DNA from: a virus
DNA: 64,000 nucleotides
Reading direction: 5' to 3' (one strand)
Virus record (IMG/VR): IMGVR_UViG_3300020595_000016
Coordinates: 42,856 to 106,855 of that record
The notes below the pieces were generated by a model that was not told the origin of the DNA, did not search any database, and worked only from the letters and a program-made list of their open reading frames with translations. Position 1 is the stretch's first letter; each line of letters opens with the position of its first letter. Shown here piece after piece: positions 32,913-44,200 of the stretch. The position numbers and the translations under genes were made by a program.

Positions 32913-34441
32913 CAGTAGCTATCCCCTCCACCGCCATCGCCGTCGCTACTCATTCCACCGGTGCCGCCGCCGGTACCCGGGCCGCCACCATCGGCGGTGG
33001 CAGTAGTACCTGCAGGTGGCGCAGCGTACTCACCTCTAGATGAGCCTTCCACCGTACCGCCGCCGCCGATGGCAACTATGCCCTCACCTCTACGGCCAGT
33101 GTCTGCTAGCCCAGAATAATCATCGCCCGGTCGCAAGCGAGTGAGGGCTGTGGCCAATGCTGAAATCATAGTATCTGCTGACGCATCGTCAGGCGTAATC
33201 GAAGAGGCAGCAATAGTGTTGATTTTTAAGTTTTCAGAACTTATTTGTGCGGGGAAAGCCTCAAAAGAATTTCTTTCGAGTATTGGGGTTCTTTTTCTAT
33301 TATATGTAAATGAATAGATTAAATTAGAAACTAACAAGTCTTCGCCAAGCGCGTCTATTTTATCGTTTATATAGTTAAAGCGGCGCTGGTTTCCTGTATA
33401 TTCTGCTGGAAATCCAAAAAGATATCGGAGACCTGCAGCTTCTTGTTCACTATAAGAGACGCTGAATTTTTTACCTTGGAAAGTTCGGCCGGCATCTACT
33501 CCAATGGCTGCGGCTGCGTCTCCTCGATATGTATAACTAAAATCAGTGTTAGTTGTAGATACTGTGGGCGCTATAAAATCAGAAATTGAGCCGTATAGCC
33601 AAAAATCATCTCCGCCTTCAGTCTCGTAAGGCTCTCTTGTGATAGACATAAAATTAGGCTGCAACTTTGCTATGAGCGAAGCATTGGTGGTAAACCTATG
33701 TTTCATTTGTTCCACATAGGGTTGGCCGTTCTTTTCACCAATAGTGTGAGTGGTTGTTCTTACACCAGATGACATGTCTGAAATACCATGGACCGCTCGA
33801 TATGTAGGATCGTAAGTTTCTAAAATTTCTGCCAACACTTCAGCTTCTTCTTCGGTCATCGCCCGTTCCGTTGCACCAGTACCGGTATCAGAGTAGCCAT
33901 CGCCGTCAACATCACAGTAAAACGAGCGACGAGGACTTAGATCGGTATTCTCCATGACCCACATGTTTATATACGGGTTCCACATCCAAGAACCAAACTC
34001 AGAGCCTTCCGTGTACCCGGATCCGATTGTCAGGTCCATGTGAAAGAAATAGTCTGGAATGGTGAGTCCGCCGGTTGCGGTCCTGGCCGCTGCAAAGATG
34101 TCGCGTACAAAGCTCCTGACTCCGGGCGAGACAACATCGCCGGACGGGGGCATCATCACCTTCCCGAAGGCATCGCTCGCATCTGAGGCGCCTAGGAATT
34201 CAAACAAATTTTCAAATCGCAAAAACGTGTTGCCCATCAGGTCATGCCGGCCATGGCCTGTCGTAGCTGCGATTAAGCCGCTGGTACCAGCGGCTGACAG
34301 TGTGTTCGGGCTCGTTTGGCATTTTTCTATTGGCCAAAAGTTACCCGAATTGCATGCAGATGCTGGGTGATCCGAAAATGAAGCAAACGTGCCAGAGTTT
34401 ACTTCACAGGCTGTTGCAATTGGATTTCCATCAGTAGACAT
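32912..34441 (-). CDS. Virion protein with glycine-rich C-terminus
   Basis: A 509-residue protein starting MSTDGNPIATACEVNSGT. CDVDGDGYSDTG near residues 172-183 is a calcium-binding Asp-x-Asp-x-Asp-Gly loop of the EF-hand or thrombospondin-3 type. The last 55 residues are almost wholly Gly, Ser, Ala and Asp and probably disordered. The body is not recognisable. Calcium loops are frequent in extracellular and virion proteins of marine phages. It shares one base with the next gene. Confidence 0.6.
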   Translation of the reverse strand: MSTDGNPIATACEVNSGTFASFSDHPASACNSGNFWPIEKCQTSPNTLSAAGTSGLIAATTGHGRHDLMGNTFLRFENLFEFLGASDASDAFGKVMMPPSGDVVSPGVRSFVRDIFAAARTATGGLTIPDYFFHMDLTIGSGYTEGSEFGSWMWNPYINMWVMENTDLSPRRSFYCDVDGDGYSDTGTGATERAMTEEEAEVLAEILETYDPTYRAVHGISDMSSGVRTTTHTIGEKNGQPYVEQMKHRFTTNASLIAKLQPNFMSITREPYETEGGDDFWLYGSISDFIAPTVSTTNTDFSYTYRGDAAAAIGVDAGRTFQGKKFSVSYSEQEAAGLRYLFGFPAEYTGNQRRFNYINDKIDALGEDLLVSNLIYSFTYNRKRTPILERNSFEAFPAQISSENLKINTIAASSITPDDASADTMISALATALTRLRPGDDYSGLADTGRRGEGIVAIGGGGTVEGSSRGEYAAPPAGTTATADGGGPGTGGGTGGMSSDGDGGGGDSY

Positions 34442-34473
34442 TATTTATATTTCCTAAAATTATAAGTTGCATT

Positions 34474-35025
34474 TTAAATATATTTCGAGCTTGAGCGAGA
34501 TCTCGATGTAGACATTCCGGTTACCAGACTAGAAAGTTCAGCCAAAGTTGGTGTGCGAACTACAGAAGGCACTGGGCTAGAATAGCTTTTATATCTTGAG
34601 ATCTGATCATCATGAACATAAAATGGGTCACCTTCTCCATATTGAATAGTCGGTGATATTTTTTCTGCCTTTGCAATAGAAAGTTGTGGGTCCTGTATAT
34701 TCGGGTTAGTCAGTGGTTCTTTATCAGTTTGATCTTGTAAAAGCGAATAGCTTGTTGGAATATTGACTATCGAACACCCCATTTCATTCAACATAACTTC
34801 GGATATTCGATTGATGTTGTTCACTGCAAATTTTGGATCAGTATCTCCGCTTGTAGCTGTTCTTATTTTCTTGTAAGAACGTAGAATGGATGTTAGGCCA
34901 TTAGAATTGCCAAGGTCAGTCTGGATGCCGCCAATGATAGTTGAATTGGAGCGTTTAATGTTTCTTCTTAAGATTTTTGCTCTGGTCCGGCCGTCGACGA
35001 GATCAGATTTTTTATATTTTTGCAT
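34474..35025 (-). CDS. Small virion-operon protein, unknown
   Basis: A 183-residue protein starting MQKYKKSDLVDGRTRAKILRR, with a basic N-terminal 50 residues and a polar, Ser/Pro-rich C-terminus (SYSSPVPSVVRTPTLAEL and a final SRSRSSSKYI). The ends are probably flexible; the middle (INRISEVMLNEMGCSIVNIP) is ordered. Its position among tail genes suggests a minor structural or assembly protein. There is no motif that names it. Confidence 0.55.
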   Translation of the reverse strand: MQKYKKSDLVDGRTRAKILRRNIKRSNSTIIGGIQTDLGNSNGLTSILRSYKKIRTATSGDTDPKFAVNNINRISEVMLNEMGCSIVNIPTSYSLLQDQTDKEPLTNPNIQDPQLSIAKAEKISPTIQYGEGDPFYVHDDQISRYKSYSSPVPSVVRTPTLAELSSLVTGMSTSRSRSSSKYI

Positions 35026-35063
35026 ATCCTATATATTCCTTTAAAATGATTTGTTGCGTAGAA

Positions 35064-38000
35064 TTAAGATCCTGTTGTTGGATCATACTCCCCACCAGTT
35101 TGTGCGATAAGCTCTAAGTAAGATACACCGTCAAATTGGCTTAAGCCTTGGTAGACAACATCGGCACTAGTAACTTCTGCTCCTTCAGATTCGTATGTTT
35201 CGTCAAATACGGAGCCGGCTAGGGCATTGGTTGCATATACCAGAGACTCCATACCCCTGAATCCTTCAACTTCTAGACCCAGCTCTGCCGCCGTGGCTGG
35301 AGTTCCGCCGCGAGTGTTGGTGATTATCAGTCTGTTTCTGGATCCAGCATCCGAAAATCCTCCTCCAAAACTATAGTTTGCATAGATGTGTCGTATGGCC
35401 GCGGCATAATACGCAACCTGGGCTGGTGTTCTGCCAATCAGACGCGACATTAAGAGGCCTTCTGCTTCAGCAGTGCCTGACGTATTGTCGTACGTAGCTT
35501 GAATCCTATCTCTCCAATCCCACCAAGAACGCTGACTGAATTGATAGTATTTGCCATCGATCGCGACGGCGCTGTCGGCATCGGCGGGTGACACGCTTAT
35601 AATTTGAATATCCTGGCCGGTTTGTTCTTGAATGCGATCGTAAACGGAGGAGGCGACGTAGCCGCCGCCGCCAGTGGTGCCTGCTTCAGCTATTCTTGCA
35701 TCGACATCCATAAGCGTGCTATCGTCATTTACCATATAGTTTTGTGACATGTTATATAGTTTCGCCATATTCAGAATTGCCTTGCCGCGGACCATCTGTT
35801 CCGGAGAGTTTAGCGCTCTTAACAATTTAGCGCCGCCATCAGAAGCTCTATCCAAGATGCCCCCATAAGCCTCATCGATTAAAGACCACTTGTAACTCTG
35901 CCAGACGGGTGCTAGCCCAATAACCCGGCGCTCCCCACCGGTGTCTTCGTAGATATAGCCGTCATCAGTACCATCCCGTTCGCGGTACGTCTCTAGTTCA
36001 GCTAAACTAGGGTAATCGTAAACAACTAATTGAACTGCATCATCTACGTTCATTCCCAACTCTGCCAAAGAAATTATTGACATTACCCACAGATCTCCTA
36101 AACAATAATTATCGTATCCGGCTGAAGTTCGAATATCGTTGCCGGTGCCCGAAGCTCGAATCAGATTCCTTAATACGTAATCCGGAACGTCCGAAATTTG
36201 AAGCTTTCCGAGATATTGCCAAACCGTTTCTGAACTTCCGGCCGGGGCGAAGGTCTGTTCTGCGGCGCCTGCGGCGCGCCAAATAATTCCGGGCATTAGA
36301 TCACCGGCCTTCAATACCGACCAATCCGTAAACCCGGTGACGCCGTCGAAGATGCCGGCTTCCCGGTGAATTAATTCAAAGTATTCTGCTAGATCCATTC
36401 TAACCCAACCTAATATGTCATCGATACCGGTACCGTCTGGATCGAAATCCATGTTTTCTATTTTTGGCAATTCTGAAATATCTGTTCCAAATACTAAATC
36501 TCGATTTCGGCCATATCTGGCTTGGATGTCTTTTGGTTTATCAGTTGAAAATCCTCCGGCTTCTATTGCATCGTTATCGGTATCAAAAATTGAGCCTATC
36601 CAAGCGCCACCTTCAGTGGGAGCAGTCTCAGTGCCATTGAAATTTGGCGCATCATACATCTCGCCCCACAAGGTGCGGAAGTCAAGCCAAAAAGCTTCCA
36701 GATCTGGTAAGTTGCCATTGTAAGGGTTTATGTTGTTCGCATGCTTTTTGGCAGTTGCCATAAGTCTGTCTACGTCTCCGGCATGAGAATTTCCTAATAA
36801 GTCTCTTTGTATTTCATAGACCAAAGGCGCCCTGATCCACGGAGCAGACTGGGGATTTCCAGCGTATAACGCATCCATTCCATTTGAGAAGAAATCATTA
36901 AACACGAATTCCCAATTATTGTAGGAACAGGCTTCTCGTGCAGCTTGCAGATAATTCCATAGATCATCTTTTGTTTCCTTCATCTGATATCTTACAGAGT
37001 TGTATACCTCCATAGTTTCATCATTGATGGTGACTTCGATTCTATAAAACTCTCTTACATCTGAAAAATCAGGATCTGGCTGAAATACTAAGCTTTCCAT
37101 GTTGTAATAATCCTGAAATTCAAATGCAGCGATTCTATAGAGGTTATCAGCTATGGCGCCGGCTGCAGATACAGGACCGCCAAGGGCTCGCAAAGTGAGA
37201 TATGACAAATCGCTAGCTTCATATGGGGTCCCATCAACTCCAACTTGCTTCATAATTCTCACACTTTCGTATCCGGTGTCACTATAGCCTGATGCATTGT
37301 TAGTTGTTTGAACGAGTTCATCTACTGTGGGGGTTTCTACACTGGTGCCTGTATCAAATTTTAAATTAAATCTTTTTAATAACTTTGAATCATCTCTCTG
37401 GTCCACGGTCGTCATAGTATCTTCTGAAAAAAAGCCTTCGTTGATAAATCGCCTATCCATTCTGACTTTTTTAAATTTAAATTGTGCATGCACCAACTGG
37501 CGTCCAAAATATTTGTACAGCTTGTCAATGTTGAGCACTTGGGCAATTGCTGATTCATTCCGGAGGGCTTTTTCAAAATCAAAAAACCAATAGCCAGAGG
37601 CGCGGATAAAATTATCTACCGTGCCAGAGCCTTCAACCCAAGCCCGAGTCATCAAAACTTCAGGAAAGTTTTCAGCGGTAGTGCGGCCGGTCTTGTTAAA
37701 GATATAGGGATTATCGGCTATGTAGCCAGTATTGCCGGGTGTAGTGATCGTGCTTAAATATCCAATATCCGTAAAATCAGCGCCTACTGAGTTGACGACT
37801 TTGTTGTTTGCTACGAATCTTCTAGATAGTTTTGATTTCGCGCCTTGATTACGTACAGTTACGTTTGCGTTGTACAAACGCCTTTTTAATCTTTCGTAGA
37901 GGCGCCCGACCCTAGTGGAAGTTGATTTATCTGGCCAAGTATGACGCAGACGATTCATATGTGGCAGGAAGGACTGATCCGCTCCATAGGTTTGTAATAA

Positions 38001-39659
38001 TGTTGATGTTTGCGCTATTATTTCCGCCAGGTCTCTATCTTTTTTTGCTGCTTCTTCGTACGAGTCTACCAAAGCTTTGATATCATCTACAATGTTTGTG
38101 AGGCTAACATCATCAGGCGCGTACAAATTGCCATCCAAGCTTTGAATTGGTTGAGCTGAGCATATAGAACCATCTTCTCGAACATATACTTGGTGTTCTG
38201 AAGTTGTTATATTCCCATTTACAAAAACATCTTCAACAGCAATATCACTAATAAACTGATTAACTAGCACTGGGGGCAAATTATCAAAAGTGTAGGCTTT
38301 TTTTATAATTGCTGGAGCTACTCGAACTTTGGAGGCCTTTGTACTTTGCGTGCCTAACACAGCAGACAAATCAGTTATTAAGTGCAACTTTTCATCTTTG
38401 TAGTTATCCGGATCGTAATCGTATATCGGAGTCAGTTCGTTATAAAAATCAGAAAATTGTTCAATACATTTTTCGCCCATATTGTTTTTGCTGTCATAAG
38501 TTGCTGTATAATCTTCCATCATTTCGGTTACATAATCATCTAACTCAAGCGGCATGTAGCCGAGCACAGTATCTTCTTGAAACGCCACCAGTTGTCTTAA
38601 GCTTGCTCGGCGGGCGGCGAGGGAGGTAGTAACTGCGCCGAATACATCGGTATATACGGCGCCACCCCTATCAAGCAAATCTCCCGACTCCGCTATTCTA
38701 GTTCCGGATATATCGTAAAAGTCAGCATCACGCGATGATTCCATACGTTCGCTGAGGCCACCACCTGTGGTACCATATAGATCCACTCTGGAAACACCAG
38801 TCGGAATTCTCATGTCTCCAGAAATCATCTCTGGTGAGAAACCACAGCGGGTTGGAAATTGTACGTAATGGGCAGGTTTCGTTCTTGATACGGGCAACTC
38901 GTCAATTACTCCGGTGTCTGCATTATATTTTCTATATATAACGCTGCCAGGAACCGTTGAGTCTTCGCCGTACGACGTCGGTGCAGCTAACTCAACTGCA
39001 TTTATATAAATTGGCGATGACCAAGCAATCAGTTTAAAGCTATCATACCTGAATCCATCATTTTTTAAATTTTGCTCTAGACTCGGAAGCGCTTGTCGGA
39101 ATGGACCAAACTTTTTACTGACAACCGCTAATCTCCCATCATCTGTTTCCGACACAGAGCTACTATCATCCCAGTCGGCCCCTGTTGCTGGTACACCAGT
39201 GTAGGAATCACTAAAAATTTCACTTTCATCATATGGCACAGTATATTTAAGTATTAAGTTTCCACTATCATCCCAAAATGGGCCCGGAAGCTTTTGGAAG
39301 TCTTCAAAGCGATAAGTACGCGAAGTAAATGTAAATTCGTCATTGAGCACTGAATTGTTTATTGGAACGGGCATAGCCTCTTTTTCCAATATTGGTAAAA
39401 GCCTAAAAATATCATCATTTTTGTAATTATTTAATATGCGGTGTGATGGCTCGTCCCAAACCGGACATGTATAATACGTTAAAGCGCGCAAATTATTTTC
39501 AATTAAGTCGATATCCGGATCGGCTGATAACGTATTTATCATTAGTGATAATTGGACAACCCAACCCTTTTCCTGGACCCATACTTTTTCAATGTACGGG
39601 CACGGCAGTAGCTCTCCAAAATTATCAATTGTATCTCCTCTATAAACTAATCCAGACAT
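35064..39659 (-). CDS. Giant tail/baseplate protein (1531 aa)
   Basis: A 1531-residue protein starting MSGLVYRGDTIDNFGELLPC and overlapping the upstream gene by 13 bases. The first 400 residues are beta-rich. The middle has long helical parts (YRIEVTINDETMEVYNSVRY, ETKDDLWNYLQAAREACSYN). The last third mixes Gly-rich turns with helices. It has no signal peptide, membrane segment or enzyme motif. Size and position fit a large baseplate-associated or fibre-base protein of marine myoviruses. I infer a virion role only from the operon. Confidence 0.6.
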   Translation of the reverse strand: MSGLVYRGDTIDNFGELLPCPYIEKVWVQEKGWVVQLSLMINTLSADPDIDLIENNLRALTYYTCPVWDEPSHRILNNYKNDDIFRLLPILEKEAMPVPINNSVLNDEFTFTSRTYRFEDFQKLPGPFWDDSGNLILKYTVPYDESEIFSDSYTGVPATGADWDDSSSVSETDDGRLAVVSKKFGPFRQALPSLEQNLKNDGFRYDSFKLIAWSSPIYINAVELAAPTSYGEDSTVPGSVIYRKYNADTGVIDELPVSRTKPAHYVQFPTRCGFSPEMISGDMRIPTGVSRVDLYGTTGGGLSERMESSRDADFYDISGTRIAESGDLLDRGGAVYTDVFGAVTTSLAARRASLRQLVAFQEDTVLGYMPLELDDYVTEMMEDYTATYDSKNNMGEKCIEQFSDFYNELTPIYDYDPDNYKDEKLHLITDLSAVLGTQSTKASKVRVAPAIIKKAYTFDNLPPVLVNQFISDIAVEDVFVNGNITTSEHQVYVREDGSICSAQPIQSLDGNLYAPDDVSLTNIVDDIKALVDSYEEAAKKDRDLAEIIAQTSTLLQTYGADQSFLPHMNRLRHTWPDKSTSTRVGRLYERLKRRLYNANVTVRNQGAKSKLSRRFVANNKVVNSVGADFTDIGYLSTITTPGNTGYIADNPYIFNKTGRTTAENFPEVLMTRAWVEGSGTVDNFIRASGYWFFDFEKALRNESAIAQVLNIDKLYKYFGRQLVHAQFKFKKVRMDRRFINEGFFSEDTMTTVDQRDDSKLLKRFNLKFDTGTSVETPTVDELVQTTNNASGYSDTGYESVRIMKQVGVDGTPYEASDLSYLTLRALGGPVSAAGAIADNLYRIAAFEFQDYYNMESLVFQPDPDFSDVREFYRIEVTINDETMEVYNSVRYQMKETKDDLWNYLQAAREACSYNNWEFVFNDFFSNGMDALYAGNPQSAPWIRAPLVYEIQRDLLGNSHAGDVDRLMATAKKHANNINPYNGNLPDLEAFWLDFRTLWGEMYDAPNFNGTETAPTEGGAWIGSIFDTDNDAIEAGGFSTDKPKDIQARYGRNRDLVFGTDISELPKIENMDFDPDGTGIDDILGWVRMDLAEYFELIHREAGIFDGVTGFTDWSVLKAGDLMPGIIWRAAGAAEQTFAPAGSSETVWQYLGKLQISDVPDYVLRNLIRASGTGNDIRTSAGYDNYCLGDLWVMSIISLAELGMNVDDAVQLVVYDYPSLAELETYRERDGTDDGYIYEDTGGERRVIGLAPVWQSYKWSLIDEAYGGILDRASDGGAKLLRALNSPEQMVRGKAILNMAKLYNMSQNYMVNDDSTLMDVDARIAEAGTTGGGGYVASSVYDRIQEQTGQDIQIISVSPADADSAVAIDGKYYQFSQRSWWDWRDRIQATYDNTSGTAEAEGLLMSRLIGRTPAQVAYYAAAIRHIYANYSFGGGFSDAGSRNRLIITNTRGGTPATAAELGLEVEGFRGMESLVYATNALAGSVFDETYESEGAEVTSADVVYQGLSQFDGVSYLELIAQTGGEYDPTTGS

Positions 39660-41233
39660 ATTTCAGGCTCCGTAACTTTTCCATAGATATCATAAAATGT
39701 AATACTATCGTCTTCCTCAGCGCATTCAAAATCAATGTCGATATAATACGAGGATTTATTAAACAATTCATTACCTTTACAAGCTAACGTGGGATCGATT
39801 TGCTCGTCAGTCAGTATATCAAAATAATATTCTACTGCGCCAGAAGTATAATTTTTATTATATCTTTCTTGGGGGGTGTCGTGTATCATATACCCATCTA
39901 CTATCTGTTCGATTTTATTTTCAAAATACTTTCTTTCCCATACTTGTGGTATATCTCTGCCGTTAACAAAAATGCTTTGACTGAAAGCCGCCGATGGGGA
40001 TGATTTAAATTCGAACAATGAATCCGACCTCGAAGCTAATCGGGCATCGGCCCCATTTCTAATAATAGTGTTTCCCGCGGCGCCTTTTACAAGCTGCTTT
40101 AGGACTAAGCGCTTGCCTGAACGACCTTCGGCTGATATTGCGAGAAAGTCTTTTATCGCATTTTGAAAAGCTTTTTCGATAAGCTCTACTAACTCTTCTT
40201 TAGCCTTCGAGCCACTCTTCGAAGCCATTGACGCGGTATTAACTCTAATGGCTATAGTATACGGCGGTAGATCGCTGCTACTGGATCCAAGAATATCCGC
40301 CAGGCCGGGCCTGGATGAATCAAAGCTTATCCTCGCGAGACTGCCGTTTCCATCAGTTAACTCTAATATAAATTCATCATAATCCGATGCAGTAGAGCTA
40401 ACTGGTAAAATAATCATTGATGCGTTGGTAGCCCCAACTTTTTGAATTTCTTCAAAAACTTCAATTTCAAAATTGTCATTCAACAATTCGGTATTTACTT
40501 CTTCAATATAAATAACCCCGTCTTGACGGTCTAAAACTATTTGCTTTTGATCGATAAATGTGCCTATTGTCGATTTTAATGATTGGATGTTTTTTGGATC
40601 GATAAGCGTAGTATAGTCTTGTGTCTTTTTAGTGTAGTTTAAAGCAACATTCACTTGTGGTATTGTTTCATCTGTTTGTGGATTATTATACGAGGAACTT
40701 AGTATTTCTCCGCCAAGCATGGCTATTTTCCAAGCTGGTAAAGCCTCTGAGGCGCCTTCAAAGCGTGCGTCACCAATAACAGAATTTAATCTAAATCTGT
40801 CGACTGCTGGATATATTTTGGTTGGCAAAACATCTATGGCGAACCAACGATCATTGCCGTTTTCAGTCAAGCCGGCCAGATCAGTATCTGTAAAGTCACT
40901 GGTCGGGTCGCCGGGGGCCGTGGAACCTTTTGCTCTTTCCACGTCATCGAAATGAGTAATTGTTTCAAGGTACTGTGTTTCTTGCTTAATTCTTTTGTGT
41001 ATTTCATTCTGCTGTTCTCCGACTACCGAGGTATTACTTAAAGAAGATTCTGTGGTTGTTGTTGGAGAATCATTCCTGTAATATACTTCGGCATACCTTT
41101 TGTCATAAAGAATATTATCGTCTAAAAAAGTATAATATTTTGGTTTGAAAGAACCTATAGACAATAAATAATGTCCATAGCTTGTAAGCTGGAGATCATA
41201 AACTTGTTCTTTCTTATTTAAAAATTTTGCCAT
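39647..41233 (-). CDS. Virion structural protein, conserved N-terminus
   Basis: A 528-residue protein starting MAKFLNKKEQVYDLQLTSYG, then HYLLSIGSFKPKYYTFLDDNILYD. I associate this opening with conserved structural proteins of marine T4-like phages. The C-terminal third has YKNYTSGAVEYYFDILTDEQ-like beta elements and ends CAEEDDSITFYDIYGK. The preceding gap contains a CTATTTATA element. It is probably a baseplate or tail protein; the precise site is unknown. Confidence 0.65.
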   Translation of the reverse strand: MAKFLNKKEQVYDLQLTSYGHYLLSIGSFKPKYYTFLDDNILYDKRYAEVYYRNDSPTTTTESSLSNTSVVGEQQNEIHKRIKQETQYLETITHFDDVERAKGSTAPGDPTSDFTDTDLAGLTENGNDRWFAIDVLPTKIYPAVDRFRLNSVIGDARFEGASEALPAWKIAMLGGEILSSSYNNPQTDETIPQVNVALNYTKKTQDYTTLIDPKNIQSLKSTIGTFIDQKQIVLDRQDGVIYIEEVNTELLNDNFEIEVFEEIQKVGATNASMIILPVSSTASDYDEFILELTDGNGSLARISFDSSRPGLADILGSSSSDLPPYTIAIRVNTASMASKSGSKAKEELVELIEKAFQNAIKDFLAISAEGRSGKRLVLKQLVKGAAGNTIIRNGADARLASRSDSLFEFKSSPSAAFSQSIFVNGRDIPQVWERKYFENKIEQIVDGYMIHDTPQERYNKNYTSGAVEYYFDILTDEQIDPTLACKGNELFNKSSYYIDIDFECAEEDDSITFYDIYGKVTEPEICLD

Positions 41234-41248
41234 TTTTTAACTCTGTTA

Positions 41249-41255
41249 TAAATAG
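41249..41255 (-). promoter_or_regulatory. CTATTTATA element before a structural gene
   Basis: The coding strand reads GAGTCTATTTATAACAGAG in the 38-base gap, 16-22 bases before the ATG at 41233. It is the best match to the copy at 6345-6351. A related ATATTTATAC stands near 56107-56116 before the gp25-like gene. Confidence 0.45.
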
Positions 41256-41271
41256 ACTCAAATACAATTTG

Positions 41272-44200
41272 TTAGTATCCAGTAGTCGCTGTTGGTATTC
41301 CGGTCATCCCGGGTGTCGCCATAGGCGTTGGAGTGGTGGCGGTAGCCAAAGTGGTCGACACGAGGCCGGAGATTGCTGATGCCAGCGCATCGGCGGGGCT
41401 TGGAGCTATTGTATCGCCGGGCCTGCTGCTTTTTGATTGAAGCATTATCTCTACATCCATTTTGATCATTTCGACAATTGAAACGTAATCATACGGCCAG
41501 TTATAGCCTAAATTATATCCCTCTTTCGTTTTCAGATCATCAAAGATCGCTTCGCCGGCGCTAGCTCCGGCTTGGTCTTGGACCTTGTTGTAGTAGTTAT
41601 CTTCAGCTTTTTGTTTGACCTTGAAGACCATCCATCTTAAATTTGGATTTTCGCTTAATATAGCGTCTGACAGCAGTTCAGTCGAACCTAGAGCATGAGC
41701 AGTTGATGAATGTTGGAATTTTAATTCTCTAAAGTTACGAGGCGCCACATTCTGCCAGATATACGACAAATCGTCTTTATCTAAATCATAACTAAATTCA
41801 AACATATACATAACCATTGGGTCAATATTTTTATTATTCATAAAGTCAACTTCTGGTGGTAACACATACCTTTGTGCCTTTTTCATCAACTTTCTGATTG
41901 AGAGGCCGGCTGCGGTCAAGCTGTCTGCAGTAGGACTGCCAATCTTTGATGGGTGAGTTGCATCGACCTTTTCTTTCGGAATGCTTATGAATTTTTTCTT
42001 TGTTTTCAGGATGCCATCAGACATTGTTGTAGAAGATATTCCGGGGGCAGTATAAATATCTTCTAACACGTACGGAATTGCGATTACTGCTTCATAAATT
42101 GTTTTCTTTTCTTTAAGTTCGCCTAGGCGCTTGCGGCTTGTCTTCCTTTGGAACCCAAATAAGTCGGAAAGAGAGCGCATGGTTTTATGTAATGTGGAAC
42201 CAGTAGCTTCTGGGCTAAAGTTATTGTATATTGAACCAGTCGACACGACATCGTAGTGGTATTTGAGCCACTGTGATGGTATATCACCAATGTCAAGAAA
42301 AATGCCTTTTTTCGAATCTGGTGGAACAACACCAAACTGATGCCACATTCCTCGGGGTACCGACGCCGTTGCATATAATGGTAGTGTCAGAGCACTATCA
42401 GAAGAAGATGACACTATTGGGTGAATACCCTTGTCGTTAAAGTTCAACATCGGAGTTTCAAATTTTGGTTGTATAACCCACTTCATGCCGGCAGTTTCGT
42501 TGCCAGATTCAGTAAGATTACCAAACTTGTCTCTTTTCTGTTTCAGTACTCTTTGGACTCCGAACAAGTTGAAGCTTGCACTTAATTGCATTGCATTACT
42601 ATTGATATTAAAACCTGAATACACTGGCTGTTCTTTATTAAATGATCCTGTTTTGGGGAACCCCTTCAATATTTTGTCGCTTGGTGGCGGGCCGCCGGCA
42701 ATTAACGAATTCATACCCGTATTTAAAACTGGGCCTGGGTCTACGCGCCAGAACTTGGTTTTCATTTCTGACAAAATTGTCTCAACATCATAAGTCTTTC
42801 CTGGATCTGGGGTGAAAATAAAGTCACACCAAGCTTGCCCGTGGTAATATGGCGGGGTATAGGCCCAGTTGTGACCTGTAAAGCAGTCCATCGTCCCTGA
42901 CATAGAAGCTGACAGCCACGGACTGCTGTTTAAATTGCCATTCGAGGCGGACATTGGCCGGCCGGATATTTCAGGACCAAACGCTGTAGGGCGACTGTAC
43001 ATCGTGAAAGTCTCTCTATACGCCTGCTGTGTTGATGTCCAGTCATATGTCGAAGAAGAAGCTTCGAGTAAATACCCTTTGGCTGGGTCTTGAGGGAGTG
43101 GGAACCATGCAGCATCAGGGCCAAAGGCACCATTATTGACTGCTCTTGCCCCAAATTGAGTGAACGGTAAGTTATTCCCAGTTGATCCAGATTCAAATAC
43201 ATAAGTCTTGAGACCCCGCATCGAACGCCCCAGCGTTAAGCGCGCGCCAAAGACTGTATTGGGTGGGAACTTTAGATCGTTCGCCACTACATCGCTTTCT
43301 AAACTTGTAAAATTATCATCTTTAAGGAAGAAATTTGGAACCTCGCCAAAAAAGTTTTTGGCCATTAGTTCGTATAAATCATCAGTGTCTGTTACTACCA
43401 TAGAGGCGGTAGTCATCAAGGACATCGATGGATGGGGCTCCAAATCTATAAATTTTACATTGTCGATATATTTTGTTGGCGTTATTAAAGTTTCAAAGGG
43501 TATTCTAAAATCGAAATACGGTCCACTAGAATAGCCTTCTAAGCTAGTAGCAACAAAGGTACTACTGGTAACTGTACTTGGATTCGGTACTATGGCGTAG
43601 TTATTTTCACTAAAGGTGGGGCCATCGGCTTGTGAAGGATTTGGGTATGTTCGAATTGAGGATGTGGCAGCACCACCATATTTGGCGCGCCAAACACGTG
43701 TAGAATCTAATACGGTCGGATAGTCGACAGCCATGCCAGATTTAATCGTGTTATACATCAAGCCTGGCGCAAAAAGCGCTTGCATCAGAGGGCGCGCGGC
43801 GCCGCCTTTGTTGTATAAGATCTCTCGACCATCAGCTTGAAGTCTCGTATAATCACCGGTAGCCGGAGTCGGAAAAGAATATTCCCACCAAGCCTGAAGA
43901 CCACTAGCGTATGATTTGGAGAATTGGGTGACAAGCTGAATTGTTCTTTGTGCTGGATAAAATCCCTTATAAGGGTTGAGCTTTATTGCTGCACTGCAGA
44001 CTAACCTAATTTGTGATCCAATTAGATGATTTCGAGATTTAACTCTCAAAAATTCTCCTAAGAATTCTGAATTTGAATAATCCTTATAAAAGGACGACGA
44101 CACGCTGGTTAAAATTGTACCTGGGATCTCATAAGTATCAGTTTTGGATGGATTGTTAATTCCATATTTAACATAGTCTTCTACATTTTCGCTTAATCTA

